From Channa striata (Eukaryota; Chordata; Actinopteri; Anabantiformes; Channidae), in assembly GCA_033026295.1 (NCBI GenBank), contig CM065181.1:7907001-7971000 (forward strand): 64,000 bases of DNA, read 5' to 3'. The notes under the pieces are model-generated. The model saw nothing but the letters and a program-made list of their open reading frames with translations. It had not been told where the DNA came from and ran no database searches. How positions within the stretch are numbered: position 1 is the first letter of the stretch; every line of letters begins with the position of its first letter. Shown here piece after piece: positions 46,641-58,132 of this stretch. The position numbers were made by a program, and so were the translations under genes.

Positions 46641-49600
46641 GAGGCATCTGTTTCACATTTTTCAATACAAACAAACTTGTGCAAATTATGATAAATCAAA
46701 TTCTTGTCAGATTAATTATGAGAATATTATTTTTTGTATTTTTGTAACCACAGACGTGTTAATTATGAGAAAATAATTCAGCTTTGGTCTTATAACAGTT
46801 GGTCTATTGTTGAAAAATATCCAGGTTTTGCAAGGACTCGGTAGAAGAACCTTGGACATCAGCCAACAGCTCATTTGTTAATAACAACCTTTTCAAGGAT
46901 CTGCATTTGAAAAAGACTTTTCTCCTAGTTTCTATTTACTCACTCTGAGTTGGATATGAATCATCACTAAACTTGACTAAGTTTGCAGAATGTCATTCGA
47001 GTTCGTGTACAGCGCATCTGAGAGTCTGTTTGGTGGAGATCTGCTTTTTACTGTACTTGAAATGCAGGATATAGAAGCCAAAGACTGTCAGGAGTTTAGA
47101 TCAGTCTCTTAAATGCACATTTGCTCATGAGGATAGACAAGACAACAGAAAAATTCAAGTTTCTATACTTTATTTATTAGTGAACCTTAGTGTTTGTATT
47201 TCCTTGACTTGAGTTTTCAGACGTACGGTAATGGGCATATCGTCCCTTCTCTTAAAAGGAGGCTCGGTCGATACCTGATTTCCTGACAGCTGCAGTATGA
47301 GAGCTCTGCTAACAGAGAGGAGTGGAACAGAAATGGGGTGAAACTGTAATTTTCCACTCTTGAATGAGACAGGATGTTTTAGATACGTTCTATTGCTTTT
47401 AATATTAATATCAGGCTGGGACAAGCAGTTTCAGTTGAATAGACAAAGAACAGATCGCTGTGAGGGGGAACACTTATACGCACATGTGGGAATTCACAGC
47501 TTTTAGGTGCTTAAAAGGGAAAATGCCCACACTGTGCTTCACAACTACTTCAAATCATAACCAGGCCATAGGTTAAGCTGTAACTTTAAAATAATACAAG
47601 TCACCCTTGTCTTTAAAAACACAGTCAGCAGCCTGATTTATTAAAATGGGGATGTATTTGACGTCAATATGTCCGGGTAACCTGCTTTTTCCCCTACATC
47701 TGCTGTACTTTAAAGGAATGTCTACAATTAGTCTTTTGGGTGATTAAACTCAGCTATAGTAAATAATGTACCAGTAATAATCTTCCAGCCTTGTCCTTTA
47801 AGTTTGATTTTAAAAACACAATTTCTCTACATTGTTAATTTCTCAAGCTGCCAGATGTCGTCTCACCATCCCTCTGTGTTTCCAAGAAGTCAAGCCTTGG
47901 GCAGTACTCCTGAGAACAGTTTTTCTCAAGTCTTTAAGATGTCTTTTTTTTTTTTGCTCTAAAATGACCTGCACCTATGAGACAGCAGGTCCAAGGGAAA
48001 TCACATTTTGTGGATTAGTTTCAAATCTCGCCCGCTCCTCAGGCAATAAAAATACATAGATCGGCCAGATGGCAGCTCTATAAGAAAAAGTGTCTGAAAA
48101 GCTACTCAAGGTGACCATTCTTGTAGTATCAGTACAGTTAATCTTTGATGTTGGCCAACATTCAGTGTTGATCTGAAGATTTGGAGAGTTGGGGGGAAAC
48201 TTAGGGTCAAAGTCACTCGAATGAAAACTCTGTTAATTTATAGTGTTTCTGATGGAGTGTCTATTTTTTTAAGGTGTTTGCTATTATTAATAGCAAAGAG
48301 TATGAATACTATGACTCCTACCAACTCATGTTGGGTTTTCAGCAAAGGGACATGGTAGCTAAGCCAACCATGTGCAACCATCATTTTCTCATTTGTGTCG
48401 TTCCTCTCCGACATTGCAGTTGTAGTTCTACTTGCTTTCATGTTGTTGGTGGTCTTCAGAAACATCTTTATCTAATTATCAAGCACGTTAGAAGTTGGTG
48501 GAGATTGAGGCAGGCATTCTTCTGACCAATGAGAAAGTCACCGATAAGGAGGCACACGTTTTGACAGAGTTTCGAAAAACTCTTAACTTTAACCAGTCGC
48601 AAGTGACCGTCTTTCAAGAACATGCCACTTCCCAGGCTGGTTCCTGGAACGTGATACTTCCTCCATGTTCAGTTCCAGCTCACTGATCATCTTTTGTGCT
48701 TGTATGCCAAAGCAATTATTTTAATTAACAATGAAAAGAATGTCTTTAATGTGTCTTATTTTTAAAATGTTTTAATTCTTTAAACATTCTCTGTAGCAGA
48801 CCTATTACATTTTTTTTCTGCATGGCTCTTCTGTGCCCTCACGTTCGACTGGAGCACCACCTCAGAACTCCTTGCTTTGTGAGGTACTCTGGGAATTATA
48901 TTCTTGCTTTTAGCTCACTTATCACATCTAAATTAAATTTGAGAAGTGTAAGGGAGTGCAGAAACTGAGAATATAAACTGCATTTACTGAGCTCTGAGTA
49001 GTCTACATACTTCTTCTTAGCCTTTCCTTAAGCTATCATTCATTTTAATTGGATAACTATAGGGCCTAATGAGCTTTAATATTGTGCATGTCTCTGCTGG
49101 CTTGTGCACCCTCAGCTGTGAGCATGGAGCAAGGTTTATCTCCCCCTTCAAACTGTTTATGTCACCTTTAGAGAGCTTTCATATTCATATTTTACTTTCA
49201 TAACGTTGTTAAAAGGATAACCAGCCCTGAGTAACAGTGTGCAGAAAAATGATGCCGCTCTCTGTGTGTTTGTTCCAGACATGGTAGGAAGCTGTTGAAA
49301 GAGGAATTTTGACTTTGATTGCAAATAGAAACAACTCATGTCACATCACCGATGGGGGTGTGGCCAGAGGTGAAATGTGCCAGGTGGGCGTGGCTTCCAT
49401 TCAATTTAAGAGACTCACAATTGACACGCTGGCACAGCCGAATGGAGTGCACCTACACTATGATTTAAACCGCAGCCCACAGCAAAGAGTGCAGCAATTT
49501 AGATTTTCTCTTAAAGCTAATGAGAGATGGAGTCTCTGTATAATGAGATTGGGTCTCTCTGTTATAACCTCAGATAATATACCACCCTTACACTGTATGC

Positions 49601-49849
49601 TATTCTTCAAAGTCAACCGCTGCTCTTTAAAAGTCTATAGTCACAAGTCAGAAACACCCCCAGTGATATTTAAAGCCATCTACTCTAATAAAGCCAACAC
49701 ATTTATTGAACTGTAGAATCATTAGTCATTAAAGATTGGGGTTAAGTCGCCAAATGTAATGGGTCCACTTTCATTAGAATAATTTTCGGAAAACGTTACT
49801 TTGAAATATAAATGTTTGTTTTTGTTACATGGCAATCTAAATGCAACTC
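46641..49849. other. Noncoding stretch, largely unique
   Basis: No supported gene. The first 280 bases may be the 5' side of the Tc1-like relic on the left. A T run lies at 47944-47956. At 49340-49400 two GGGTGTGGCC/GGGCGTGGCT words resemble KLF/Sp sites; a plus-strand open frame of 135 codons (49309-49716) covers this but has no family features. Confidence 0.42.
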
Positions 49850-50050
49850 AGTGAGTGACTGCAAGCAGCCGGGGACAGATTTCCTGCTGCTGCAATTTTC
49901 CTTCAGCTGAATGTGTCATGCCTTAGCAAACCTATGATGGTCCCTACCCTCATCGGAGAATCATGGTAAATTAATTGCTTCAACATATGTGGCTATTTAA
50001 AGAGATGGCATTTAAAATGCTCCCTGTTCAGCTTAAAGTGCTTTTGAAGC
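49850..50050. promoter_or_regulatory. Candidate conserved noncoding element
   Basis: Repeat-free block including GGTAAATTAATTGCTTC (49965-49981), TGGCTATTTAAAGAG and CTGCTGCTGCAATTTTCC. Dense in homeodomain- and MEF2-like words. Regulatory role inferred from composition. Confidence 0.28.
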
Positions 50051-51689
50051 TCCTACCTCCTCTTACTTTCACCCAACAAAGAAGAGCTCTGCTGTTCTGA
50101 CTGGTCTTCACCCCTTTTTCTACCACCGAGTGCTGTGCCAGTTATCTTAGATGCTCTATAATAGGGTCCAGTGCAGGCCTGGCTGCTTGGTAATAAGTGG
50201 TAAAGTTCCTTAAGATGTTTAGTTTTACAGGCCCAGTTTTTTCAAACAATAACACATTCAGAATATGATTCCATAGAAACTACTGCAGTCTGTTGCACAG
50301 TGTTTTCAGTGGGTGATGAAACCATTTAAGATATTTTTGGTTATAACATTCAGTCTTGAAAGCTGTTAAAATGACGCTGCTGTAATTTAGTTTTGTTATG
50401 TGTGAATGAACCTAAATTATGGCAAAGTGCAGCGTTAATGCAGTGACCTGCTGGCTGCCCTGCTCTGATTATGGCTATTTCAGGATGGAATCACATTTCC
50501 ACACAAAGCAAAATAGAGAATTTTGTGCTCATTTGCTTATCCATACAGGCAAGCGTATTTCACCTTTAATCCTTACACTGACACGTCCGTACTTGTGTAG
50601 ACATTTGCCTTCGACTTTACATTTCATCATTCAAATGTGTCTCCACCAAGACATATTGTCCTCACAGGTATGGTAAAGATAATTTTAGGAGAACACTGAC
50701 AATAGTAAGAATTTATTCCCCTTTGTTGTGTTTTCTATTTTATCCCCAACTGTTTTTCTGCAACTGAACGTGTCAATCAGACTTCCATTCTCACAGGGGT
50801 AAAACAGCATGTCGCCACAAAAATATGCTCTGGTATTTTGAGAATTTTACTATCTACAATGAGTACAAATGTCACACACATTAAGTAAAGGAAAAAATAA
50901 ATGCTTTTATATTGAAATGTACAGCATGCATGTATATCTTTGGACCGTGACACAAGTCGGTCTGTACGCCAAAACGCTGAATTCCAAATGAAACTAGTCA
51001 ATGAGTGCCTGTAGTCTGAAACCCGTAGACATCACAAAATGCGGGAATTCTTCCTTGGTACGGCACTTTCAGGCATTTGCTGTTCAATGATAACAAACAC
51101 TTATTTTAGCAGTGAAGTGCAAATCATATTTCTCAAAAATATAACACCTTTCACAACTAGTAAGACTAAAATACAAACTCAAAATAAATTAAGTTAAAGA
51201 AGAAAATATCTTTATTTTAAATACAGACCTAAACTAATAGCTTTCAGTTATTGCTAAATATAAAAACTGACCCATTTTCACCACAGCCAGTTTAACTGGT
51301 CAATCATACACACACACACACACACACACAATTACAGATTAACACAGCTGGGCCTGCAGCAGCTGCAGTATATCGTGAATGAGAGGTGGCTTTGCAATGC
51401 CCGTGGGATTTCAAAAGAGGGATAGTGAAGAGGGACTTCAGAAAAGCTCGACTTCATAGCTATCCTCAAAATTCTACAGCATGGACTCAATGCAATTAAG
51501 AGCGTGAGATAGCACAATGCAGTTTAGATTCTGTGTGCTGCTATTACACACGACTAAGAACTGCAGTGTGGGACGTCCACTTATCTGTTATACTGCAGAC
51601 CATCTTGTTTCTGTGTGTCCACGATGTCTCGGACTAACAGTAAAGAAACGTTGTGGGATCTGCTGTGTGCATCACTGTAACTGAGATGA
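50051..51689. other. Noncoding stretch with a CA microsatellite
   Basis: Contains (CA)n at 51308-51330. The last 90 bases may be the 5' side of the Tc1-like relic that follows. No gene seen. Confidence 0.45.
51308..51330. repeat. (CA)n microsatellite
   Basis: Eleven or so uninterrupted units. Confidence 0.94.
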
Positions 51690-52271
51690 GAGAGGGCTAT
51701 GGGCAGCTGAGGCTCACTGATGCACACGGGGTGAAGCAAAGGCTGGCATGTGTAGTGTTTTCCAGTAGAGCTTTCTAAAATTGCTGAAAAGGGTCAACAA
51801 AAGAGAACACGCAGAGCACACAGTGCATTGCAGTTTGTTAGAGGTGCACATCCTGACCCGTGCCCACTGCCAAAAGGTTCCTGCAATTGGCGTGTGTGCA
51901 TCAGACCTGGACCACAGAGCAATGGAAGAAGGTGGCCTGGTCTGACGAGTCACATTTTCTTTTATACCATGTACATTGTGCTCACCTCAGGAAAAAATGG
52001 CACTAGGATGCAATATGGGAATATTTGGGCTATGCTGGTCCTGCTATTCATGTGGATATAACTTTGAGAGGTACCACCTACGTAAATGCTGTTTGTGATC
52101 AAGTACTTCCTCCATGAAAATGGCTCCCTGATGGCACTGGTCACTTTCAGCAGGATAACAATGATTCAAAATGGATAGTGGATTTCAAGGATCTACTACT
52201 GACGACTTTTTATTAGATACCCGAGCATCTTCAGAGCTCTAGGAGAGTCCATTTTTTTAGCATGACAACAC
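51690..52271 (+). pseudogene. Tc1-like transposase pseudogene, copy 2
   Basis: Longest transposase relic in the window. Ordered blocks: 'AGGCTCACTGATGCACACGG' (51710-51729, start of the linker after the first helix-turn-helix), 'AGAGCACACAGTGCATTGCA' (51813-51832, second helix-turn-helix), and codons at 51905-51964 giving TWTTEQWKKVAWSDESHF with the first catalytic aspartate. Then come 'TTCATGTGGATATAACTTTG' (52048-52067) and FQQDNNDSKW (52145-52174) with the second catalytic aspartate. Next comes a deletion of roughly 150-170 bases, relative to the family, that removes the 'PDLNPIE' segment and third acid, rejoining at FKDLLLT (52182-52202) near the C-terminus. Frameshifts and a TAG-type stop are present. 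No terminal repeats found on either side. Confidence 0.82.
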
Positions 52272-53490
52272 ACATGCACATGATTAAACACCTTTGAATT
52301 CATCCGTCATCGAATTACCCGTCAGTCAACAGATTACGTTATATTATGTTATAAAAGAGACAACATACAGAACAAGAAAGAATATTGTTGTGGTGGAGGT
52401 GTGTTGCGAACCCATACTGATACAGTAGAGATACTGATATTCCACCCTTCACATGTTTGATCCCGGCTGTGTTCCTGGCACTCTGTGTGTGATGTGCAGT
52501 CTTGATCTGAGAGTCGTTTTGTTAATAAAGGAGGAAGTGCTGTGTCTCCACAGGCCTTTGATTCTAGCTGAAGGCAGCTCCCTCTCTTGGATGAGGTATT
52601 AATAATCCAAAGCAAGATCCAAGTGAAGAAGGAGCAAATGTGTCACTGTTAAAACTTTGAGTGGATCTTTGGTGACACCACCCACTGCATGACATTCTTA
52701 CGTCTGTGTTTTTGTCACCAGCCCGTCTTATCGTATCTAGAGAAAGCAGATGTTCCTTAGTATACAGAACCAACCTGTATTTATAGTAGAGTACAAGAGG
52801 GAAAACTCATTTTAATTAAGCTGATAGACTGTTAGACAACAGGTTGTGTATTAGTGTACAAATCACCACTGTGGGAGATTTAAACGATTTCAGTAAAACC
52901 CAAATGCAATAGAGACCACTGCAGAGATGTGGAGTTCTCTTAAGAACACAACACAGGATTTAATTTAGCAACATGCAGTTCTTTTGGCCTCTAGAAATTT
53001 ACCACCCGGCCTGCGACATTGCAGAGAGCACGCTGTGCAGTGCATGCTTCTGCAATCAAAGACATACTCAGCTCAAGAGTTTTCTAGGTTACCTAATTCC
53101 GATTTTTTTCCCCCCCATTTCATCTTATGAATTGTGGGTGATCAGGAAACCGCCAACTAACGTAAGGCAGAGATGTTTTTGATTTGGATTTAAAAATGTT
53201 CTGAGACGTTTGACAGAAATGTGCCAGAAAATGCTAATGTCGTGTCAGGCAAGAGCAAGGGAACATTTCTTTTCCTATAATGGGCTGTTATTTTTTCATG
53301 TTTTTCGAAGTGTCACTTCATTTTTATACCCGTGTAAGGGCTTTCTCTGCTTTTTTTGTGCACGCTCTTTCTTTTGCATTTCAAATGTGTGTTTTTCTTG
53401 TCAAATTTTTAACTGAGCCTCTAAAAACCCCAAAGCTGAGAATATGTCAAATACCCCATGAGTGACTAAACCCTGAGTTTGCATATGTTT
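52272..53490. other. Noncoding stretch, nothing recognised
   Basis: Unique sequence; about 52440-52760 is balanced and repeat-free and might be regulatory, but no clear site cluster was seen. Confidence 0.42.
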
Positions 53491-54152
53491 CATCTGTGTG
53501 TGTTTGTGAGCGTGCAGGTGTGAAAGTTTCACTTCATATTGGTGTATGCCAAATCACAGTGTTGTACCGGTGTAGCTGTGTTCTACAGGCTTTCACATAT
53601 GCGAGTCATGGAGGAGATAGTTAGACTTCAAAGTGGTTGAAAGTGGCTCAGAGTCAGACTCAGTCTTTAGGCAGGCAGGTTCACGTTTACCTGACAAGCC
53701 TCTTAAAACACGTAATCCTGTTAATTCACAATGTAAGTCTGTTTGCTGCACAGTTCTCATCCACAACTAGGAGCTCAGCCGCTCAATGAGACAAGTTAAG
53801 CTGGAAAGGCTTCAGAAGAAACATCTGTGTGTGTTTGTGAGCGTGCAGGTGTGAAAGTTTCACTTCATATTGGTGTATGCCAAATCACAGTGTTGTACCG
53901 GTGTAGCTGTGTTCTACAGGCTTTCACATATGCGAGTCATGGAGGAGATAGTTAGACTTCAAAGTGGTTGAAAGTGGCTCAGAGTCAGACTCAGTCTTTA
54001 GGCAGGCAGGTTCACGTTTACCTGACAAGCCTCTTAAAACACGTAATCCTGTTAATTCACAATGTAAGTCTGTTTGCTGCACAGTTCTCATCCACAACTA
54101 GGAGCTCAGCCTCTCAATGAGACAAGTTAAGCTGGAAAGGCTTCAGAAGAAA
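53491..54152. repeat. 331-bp tandem duplication
   Basis: Copy 1 (53491-53821) and copy 2 (53822-54152) are head-to-tail and differ at one position: G at 53781 against T at 54112. An 18-base partial third start (CATCTGTGTGTCTGTGAG) follows at 54153. The CATCTGTGTG word at each junction is the likely site of misaligned replication or recombination. The unit contains no recognised gene, repeat or long open frame. The near-identity implies a very recent event or an assembly effect. Confidence 0.95.
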
Positions 54153-55971
54153 CATCTGTGTGTCTGTGAGAGTCTCTGAGTACAGAATACGGGGACCTCA
54201 CAGATCATTTTCGGACAGACGTGTTTTTGATGATTTCGTTTTTCTACAGAATGACAATGTGGTTTAGAGTTAGTAAACTAAGCTCCCTAATGAGTATTAA
54301 GCTTTGCTTAAATTAATAAAAAAAAAAATCAAAACCAGTAGACTGCATTCATTTTACCAATATGTATATTACAAAATAACTGAACAATGTTAATTTTATT
54401 AATTGTTATCAATACTAACAAACTAAACTTTAATTTTACACTCTTCCTGTATAACAGGATATCTGTTCACCACCTGTTTTTGCAAATAAATTGGAAAAAA
54501 TCGCTCACATCGTATTCCATGTCACAGATGCATTTGGAGCAACAGTTCATGAAAGACACAAATGAACCTGTGTGCTTTTATGTGTACTGCACCTTTGGAA
54601 GGTGTTTTCTTTGCTCAATTGCATCCAAGATCCCCTCTTTCCACCAAGGGTACTTCTTAACTGTATCACAGCTGCTCCAACCATGAGTAATGGCGCTCTG
54701 TGATGCATTGAGCGATTCTGATGAGGTTATGAGCAAGCCAAGGACAAAGTTATCTCTCCTCTGCCCAACAGAAACACTGAGTTTATTAGCCTTCAAAGCA
54801 ATAGACCTCTTTTTTTTAAATCAAATTCTTTGTCCCTGCACCTCAACTAGCCACTTCATATACTACATACATTGGCTGGTGGAATACAACATCGTATGGA
54901 GACAGGAAAGGGAAAAAAATGGAAATAGGAAAAATCCATTACACTCTTGTCTTGACTTGTGAAGCTATATAGTGTAATTCATCCTGATGCTTGTTCAACT
55001 TGAAATGGCCCTATTTACAGAGTTCCATTACAACAATCAGAGGAAAAGGTGAGAGACAGAGGGAAAGAGAGAGAGAGTGCCCGTCTATGTGTGTGTCTGT
55101 GTGTGTGTGTGCCTGTGTGTTTGCAATTCACGGGGAAAGATGTTCAGAGTGTGTAATTGAAAAGACAGAGGAGGAATCTTATATGTGAAATAGAAGCTAA
55201 TGGATGGATGAGAATCTGTCGGTGCTTGTAAATGTGCCTTAATCCAACTCTGTTCAGACGAACACGCCAGCTGTGGGTCACACACATGCAAAAGCCTCGA
55301 CCAAGTTTAACAAATTGTCACACGACAGAAGGGGAGGGGGTTGTGATTTTTTTATGCTGTGGTTAGGAAATAGTCCCCAGTCTCATCATTCCCCTGTTAC
55401 ACTTACTGTAAGTCTATGGACATATGGAACTACAAGTCTCCTCCATAGTTTTGCAATCACAAGGCCAATTTATTTGATTTTGCGATGAAAGATCTGAATT
55501 TCAGATTTAAATGTTCTTTTTTGTCATTGTCATTACAATTCTAGACAAAATGCACATCTCTGAATTAGCTGCTAGCCCAGATATGGAAGATTACTAAATG
55601 TATTTACTTCAGTAAAGGTACTGTTGCAATAGTGAATTTGTAATATTATCTTTGCACAAGTACTACAAACATTTACTACAGTAAATGTTTTTATAAATTT
55701 CATTTCATAAGATTAAACGCAAACAACATTAATGTAATGAGAACATGATACCTCCTCTGTGGCCTTTTTTTTACCATGTCATTTTTAGATTACAAATGAC
55801 AGCAGAAAAAATATATTACATTTTCTCCTTTAGGTCAACTTAAAAAGATAATGGTAGATAATAATAGTAATATAATATATTATATATAACAGCAATGGTA
55901 TAGGAAATATCTACTGCAGGCTGTGATTTCCTTTATTTATACACATGCACAGCAGCCCATCCTCTATCAGG
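54153..55971. other. Noncoding stretch with GA/GT simple sequence
   Basis: AT-rich, with a GA then GT tract at 55066-55122 and an ATATAATATA patch near 55870. No gene or mobile element seen. Confidence 0.45.
55066..55122. repeat. Mixed (GA)n/(GT)n simple repeat
   Basis: A short GA run is followed by interrupted GT runs. Confidence 0.85.
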
Positions 55972-56448
55972 TCTAAGGTCAAATAAACACAGCATTACCT
56001 AAACCAGAATCATCTTTAAATGTAGCTTAAGCTTCTACATGCAACTATTGAGCTTATGTTTGCCAGACCAACAGCTCTACACACAAACATTAATAAATTG
56101 CTGCCAACAACCTGTGAACCAACATCAGTAAAGCTAATGATTATAATCATGGAAAAATGTAAAACATCAGGGACCACAGTTAGTTAACTCAAGGTTGGCA
56201 AACACGCAATGATTGTACAGCTGATTATGAATGTGACTCACATTTCCATCAATTCCCACAAAAGATGTGGCTAACTTCAGATTTTGAGCCAAACATATAT
56301 TTGCTCTGAATAAGCTGCCACCTTTTTGGTCTTGTGAATTCAACCCTTCATGTTTAACTTCAGGCTCAGCTGAAAGCAAAAGGGGCTCAGGTTCACTGAG
56401 ATCTGCATTTCGTACATGCATGTCCACACTTTACTCCATTTATTCCAT
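55972..56448. repeat. Duplicated unit, copy A
   Basis: About 90% similar to 57566-58030 over most of its length, same orientation. It shares long exact runs such as 'TTGAGCTTATGTTTGCCAGA' and 'TTCACTGAGATCTGCATTT'. It contains a perfect 14-bp palindrome ATGATTATAATCAT at 56137-56150. The segment 56260-56312 has no counterpart in copy B. In copy B a 40-bp TATA-type segment follows within 17 bases; here the corresponding segment lies 1.07 kb away at 57520. Confidence 0.9.
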
Positions 56449-57240
56449 AATCATACCATAACCATAACCTATACCACTAGGGCTGATCCCAGCTGTCATT
56501 AAGCTGAAACTCAGCTTTGGCTTACTGAACCAGTTGCCTGCCTATAGCAGGACTTATTTCATGATTTCCACCTGGCAATAGTTTTTACTCAGTAACAGAC
56601 ATTTAAATTGTAGCCAACTCAAATACTTGCATTTGTTTCACAAATGAGTTTGAATAGTTTGAATCATGAGCACATCCTTTTTTTTAAAAGAGGAAATTCT
56701 GCACCTTCTACTCGTGTTCTTCTTTTGATCTTAACGTCTTCAGTGTACAGCAGAAAGAGATGAATTGACCTTGCCATTCCAGTACTTCTGGAGGGGTTGG
56801 CAGGTTGATGTATTTTTGAATATCTATTTCTGGGCCAGACTGAAGTGTCTTCAGAGGAGAGAATGAGGACACTTGTCTGGGCACTTGACAATGTTTCATG
56901 TCACACCTATACACATTTGGGAATAAAACTCTAGTTTGATTCCCTTTTCGATATGTAAGTTATTTCTTTTCAGGTTATATGTTTGTGGAATGTTTTTCAT
57001 TTCATATTCAGTACAGTTTCATGGGCGTGTACAGTATAGTTCCTTTAGTTTTTTTGGTGAAAGCACATATGGGACTTAAAGGGGGCTCTCTCTGCTTATG
57101 TGGTATTAAATATGGGAAATATTTACCTTATGATTGTGACAATAGAATGTTACATACATAAATGAAGGGTTTTATTAACAGGGCACATTGAATGTTAAAC
57201 AGGCTAGGCTAAATAGGCTATTTCTTAAAACTAGGTCACC
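56449..57240. other. Sequence inserted between copy A and its TATA-type segment
   Basis: No gene recognised. A minus-strand open frame of 75 codons (56664-56891), overlapped by another of 68 codons, has a plausible amino-acid composition but no family that I recognise. Confidence 0.4.
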
Positions 57241-57243
57241 TTT

Positions 57244-57402
57244 GTGACTCTTAATTGCCCATAGGTATGAATATGAGGGTGACTGGCTGGTTTCTCTGTG
57301 TGCAGCCCTGAGATTGACTGGTGACCTGTCCAGGAGCCTCTTTTCACGCTGATTGGCTCCAACACTCTGGAGGTGTTAAAGACACTGGATAGATGGATGG
57401 AC
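57244..57402 (+). mobile_element. L2-type LINE/SINE 3' end fragment
   Basis: 'CTCTTAATTGCCCATAGGTA' near 57248, 'TTTCTCTGTGTGCAGCCCTG' near 57291, 'AGATTGACTGGTGACCTGTC', 'CAGGAGCCTC', 'GATTGGCTCCAACACTC' and terminal 'GGATAGATGGATGGAC' follow the order of the 3' half of the fish repeat also present at 10.2 and 39.5 kb. Its insertion helps to explain the separation of copy A from its TATA-type segment. Confidence 0.72.
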
Positions 57403-57519
57403 ATCACCTTTGTAACAGAAATAGTATTACAGAAATATTTAATAAATGTGTTCCTTGAAGCCCAGTGATATTGTACATTTACCCATCACTCTAAAGCAAA
57501 AACAGTAATACAACAACTG

Positions 57520-57560
57520 GAATGAATTGGACTTTAAAGCCCACTCCCTTTTTAGGTGAA
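57520..57560 (+). promoter_or_regulatory. Decayed TATA-type segment belonging to copy A
   Basis: GAATGAATTGGACTTTAAAG followed by CCCACTCCCTTTTTAGGTG aligns with the intact segment at 58048-58087 over about 40 bases. The TATAAAA of the other copy is TTTAAAG here, so the box is degraded. It lies just before copy B. Confidence 0.55.
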
Positions 57561-57565
57561 TCAGT

Positions 57566-58030
57566 TCTAAGATCAAATAAACAACTAAACCAGAATCAGA
57601 TTTAAATGTTTTTACATGCAACTATTGAGCTTATGTTTGCCAGACCAACAGCTCTACACACAAACATTAATAAATTGCTGCCAACAACCTGTGAACCAAC
57701 ATCAGTAAAGCTAATGATTATAATCGTGGAAAAATGTAAAACATCAGAGGCCACAGTTAGTTAACTCAAGGTTGGCAAACACGCAATGGTTGTACAGCTG
57801 ATTATGAATGTGACTCATATTTTCATTAATTCCCACTAAGAATTAAGATACGATGATAAAAATACGAAGAAACGTATTTTGCAGTGAATAATGAAGCTGC
57901 CACCTTTTTGGACTTGTGAATTCAACCCGTCATGTTTAACTTCAGCCTCAGCTCAGAGCAAAGGGGGCTCAGGTTCACTGAGATCTGCATTTAGTACACG
58001 CATGTCCACGCTTTACTCCATTTATTCCAT
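57566..58030. repeat. Duplicated unit, copy B
   Basis: Direct counterpart of 55972-56448. The 14-bp palindrome of copy A is broken by one change (57714-57727, ...AATCGT). A copy-specific stretch at 57839-57890 contains its own 8-bp inverted repeat AAAATACG/CGTATTTT (57859-57880). The unit ends at TTATTCCAT, 17 bases before an intact TATA-type segment. Confidence 0.9.
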
Positions 58031-58047
58031 CCAGCTAATGAGAACCA

Positions 58048-58132
58048 GAATGCAGTGGACTATAAAAGCCCCTCCTTTTTTGGGTGCTTTTTATAGAGAA
58101 ACATCCTGTTCAACTGTAGCACACAGGTATGT
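58048..58132 (+). promoter_or_regulatory. Candidate core promoter with first-exon-like segment
   Basis: TATAAAA at 58061-58067 sits in a GC-flanked context (GTGGACTATAAAAGCCCCTC). About 30 bases downstream is a purine-rich start region (58092-58100). CAG|GTATGT at 58124-58132 is a consensus splice donor that would end an exon of about 30 bases. There is no ATG in that interval, so any product would be noncoding or begin translation in a later exon, none of which I can identify. The whole arrangement is the downstream member of a duplicated pair. Promoter activity is inferred only. Confidence 0.4.

Noticed and set aside
49309..49716. 135-codon open frame, plus strand
   Set aside because: Begins without a good start context and covers a regulatory-looking block with GC-box words; no family similarity.
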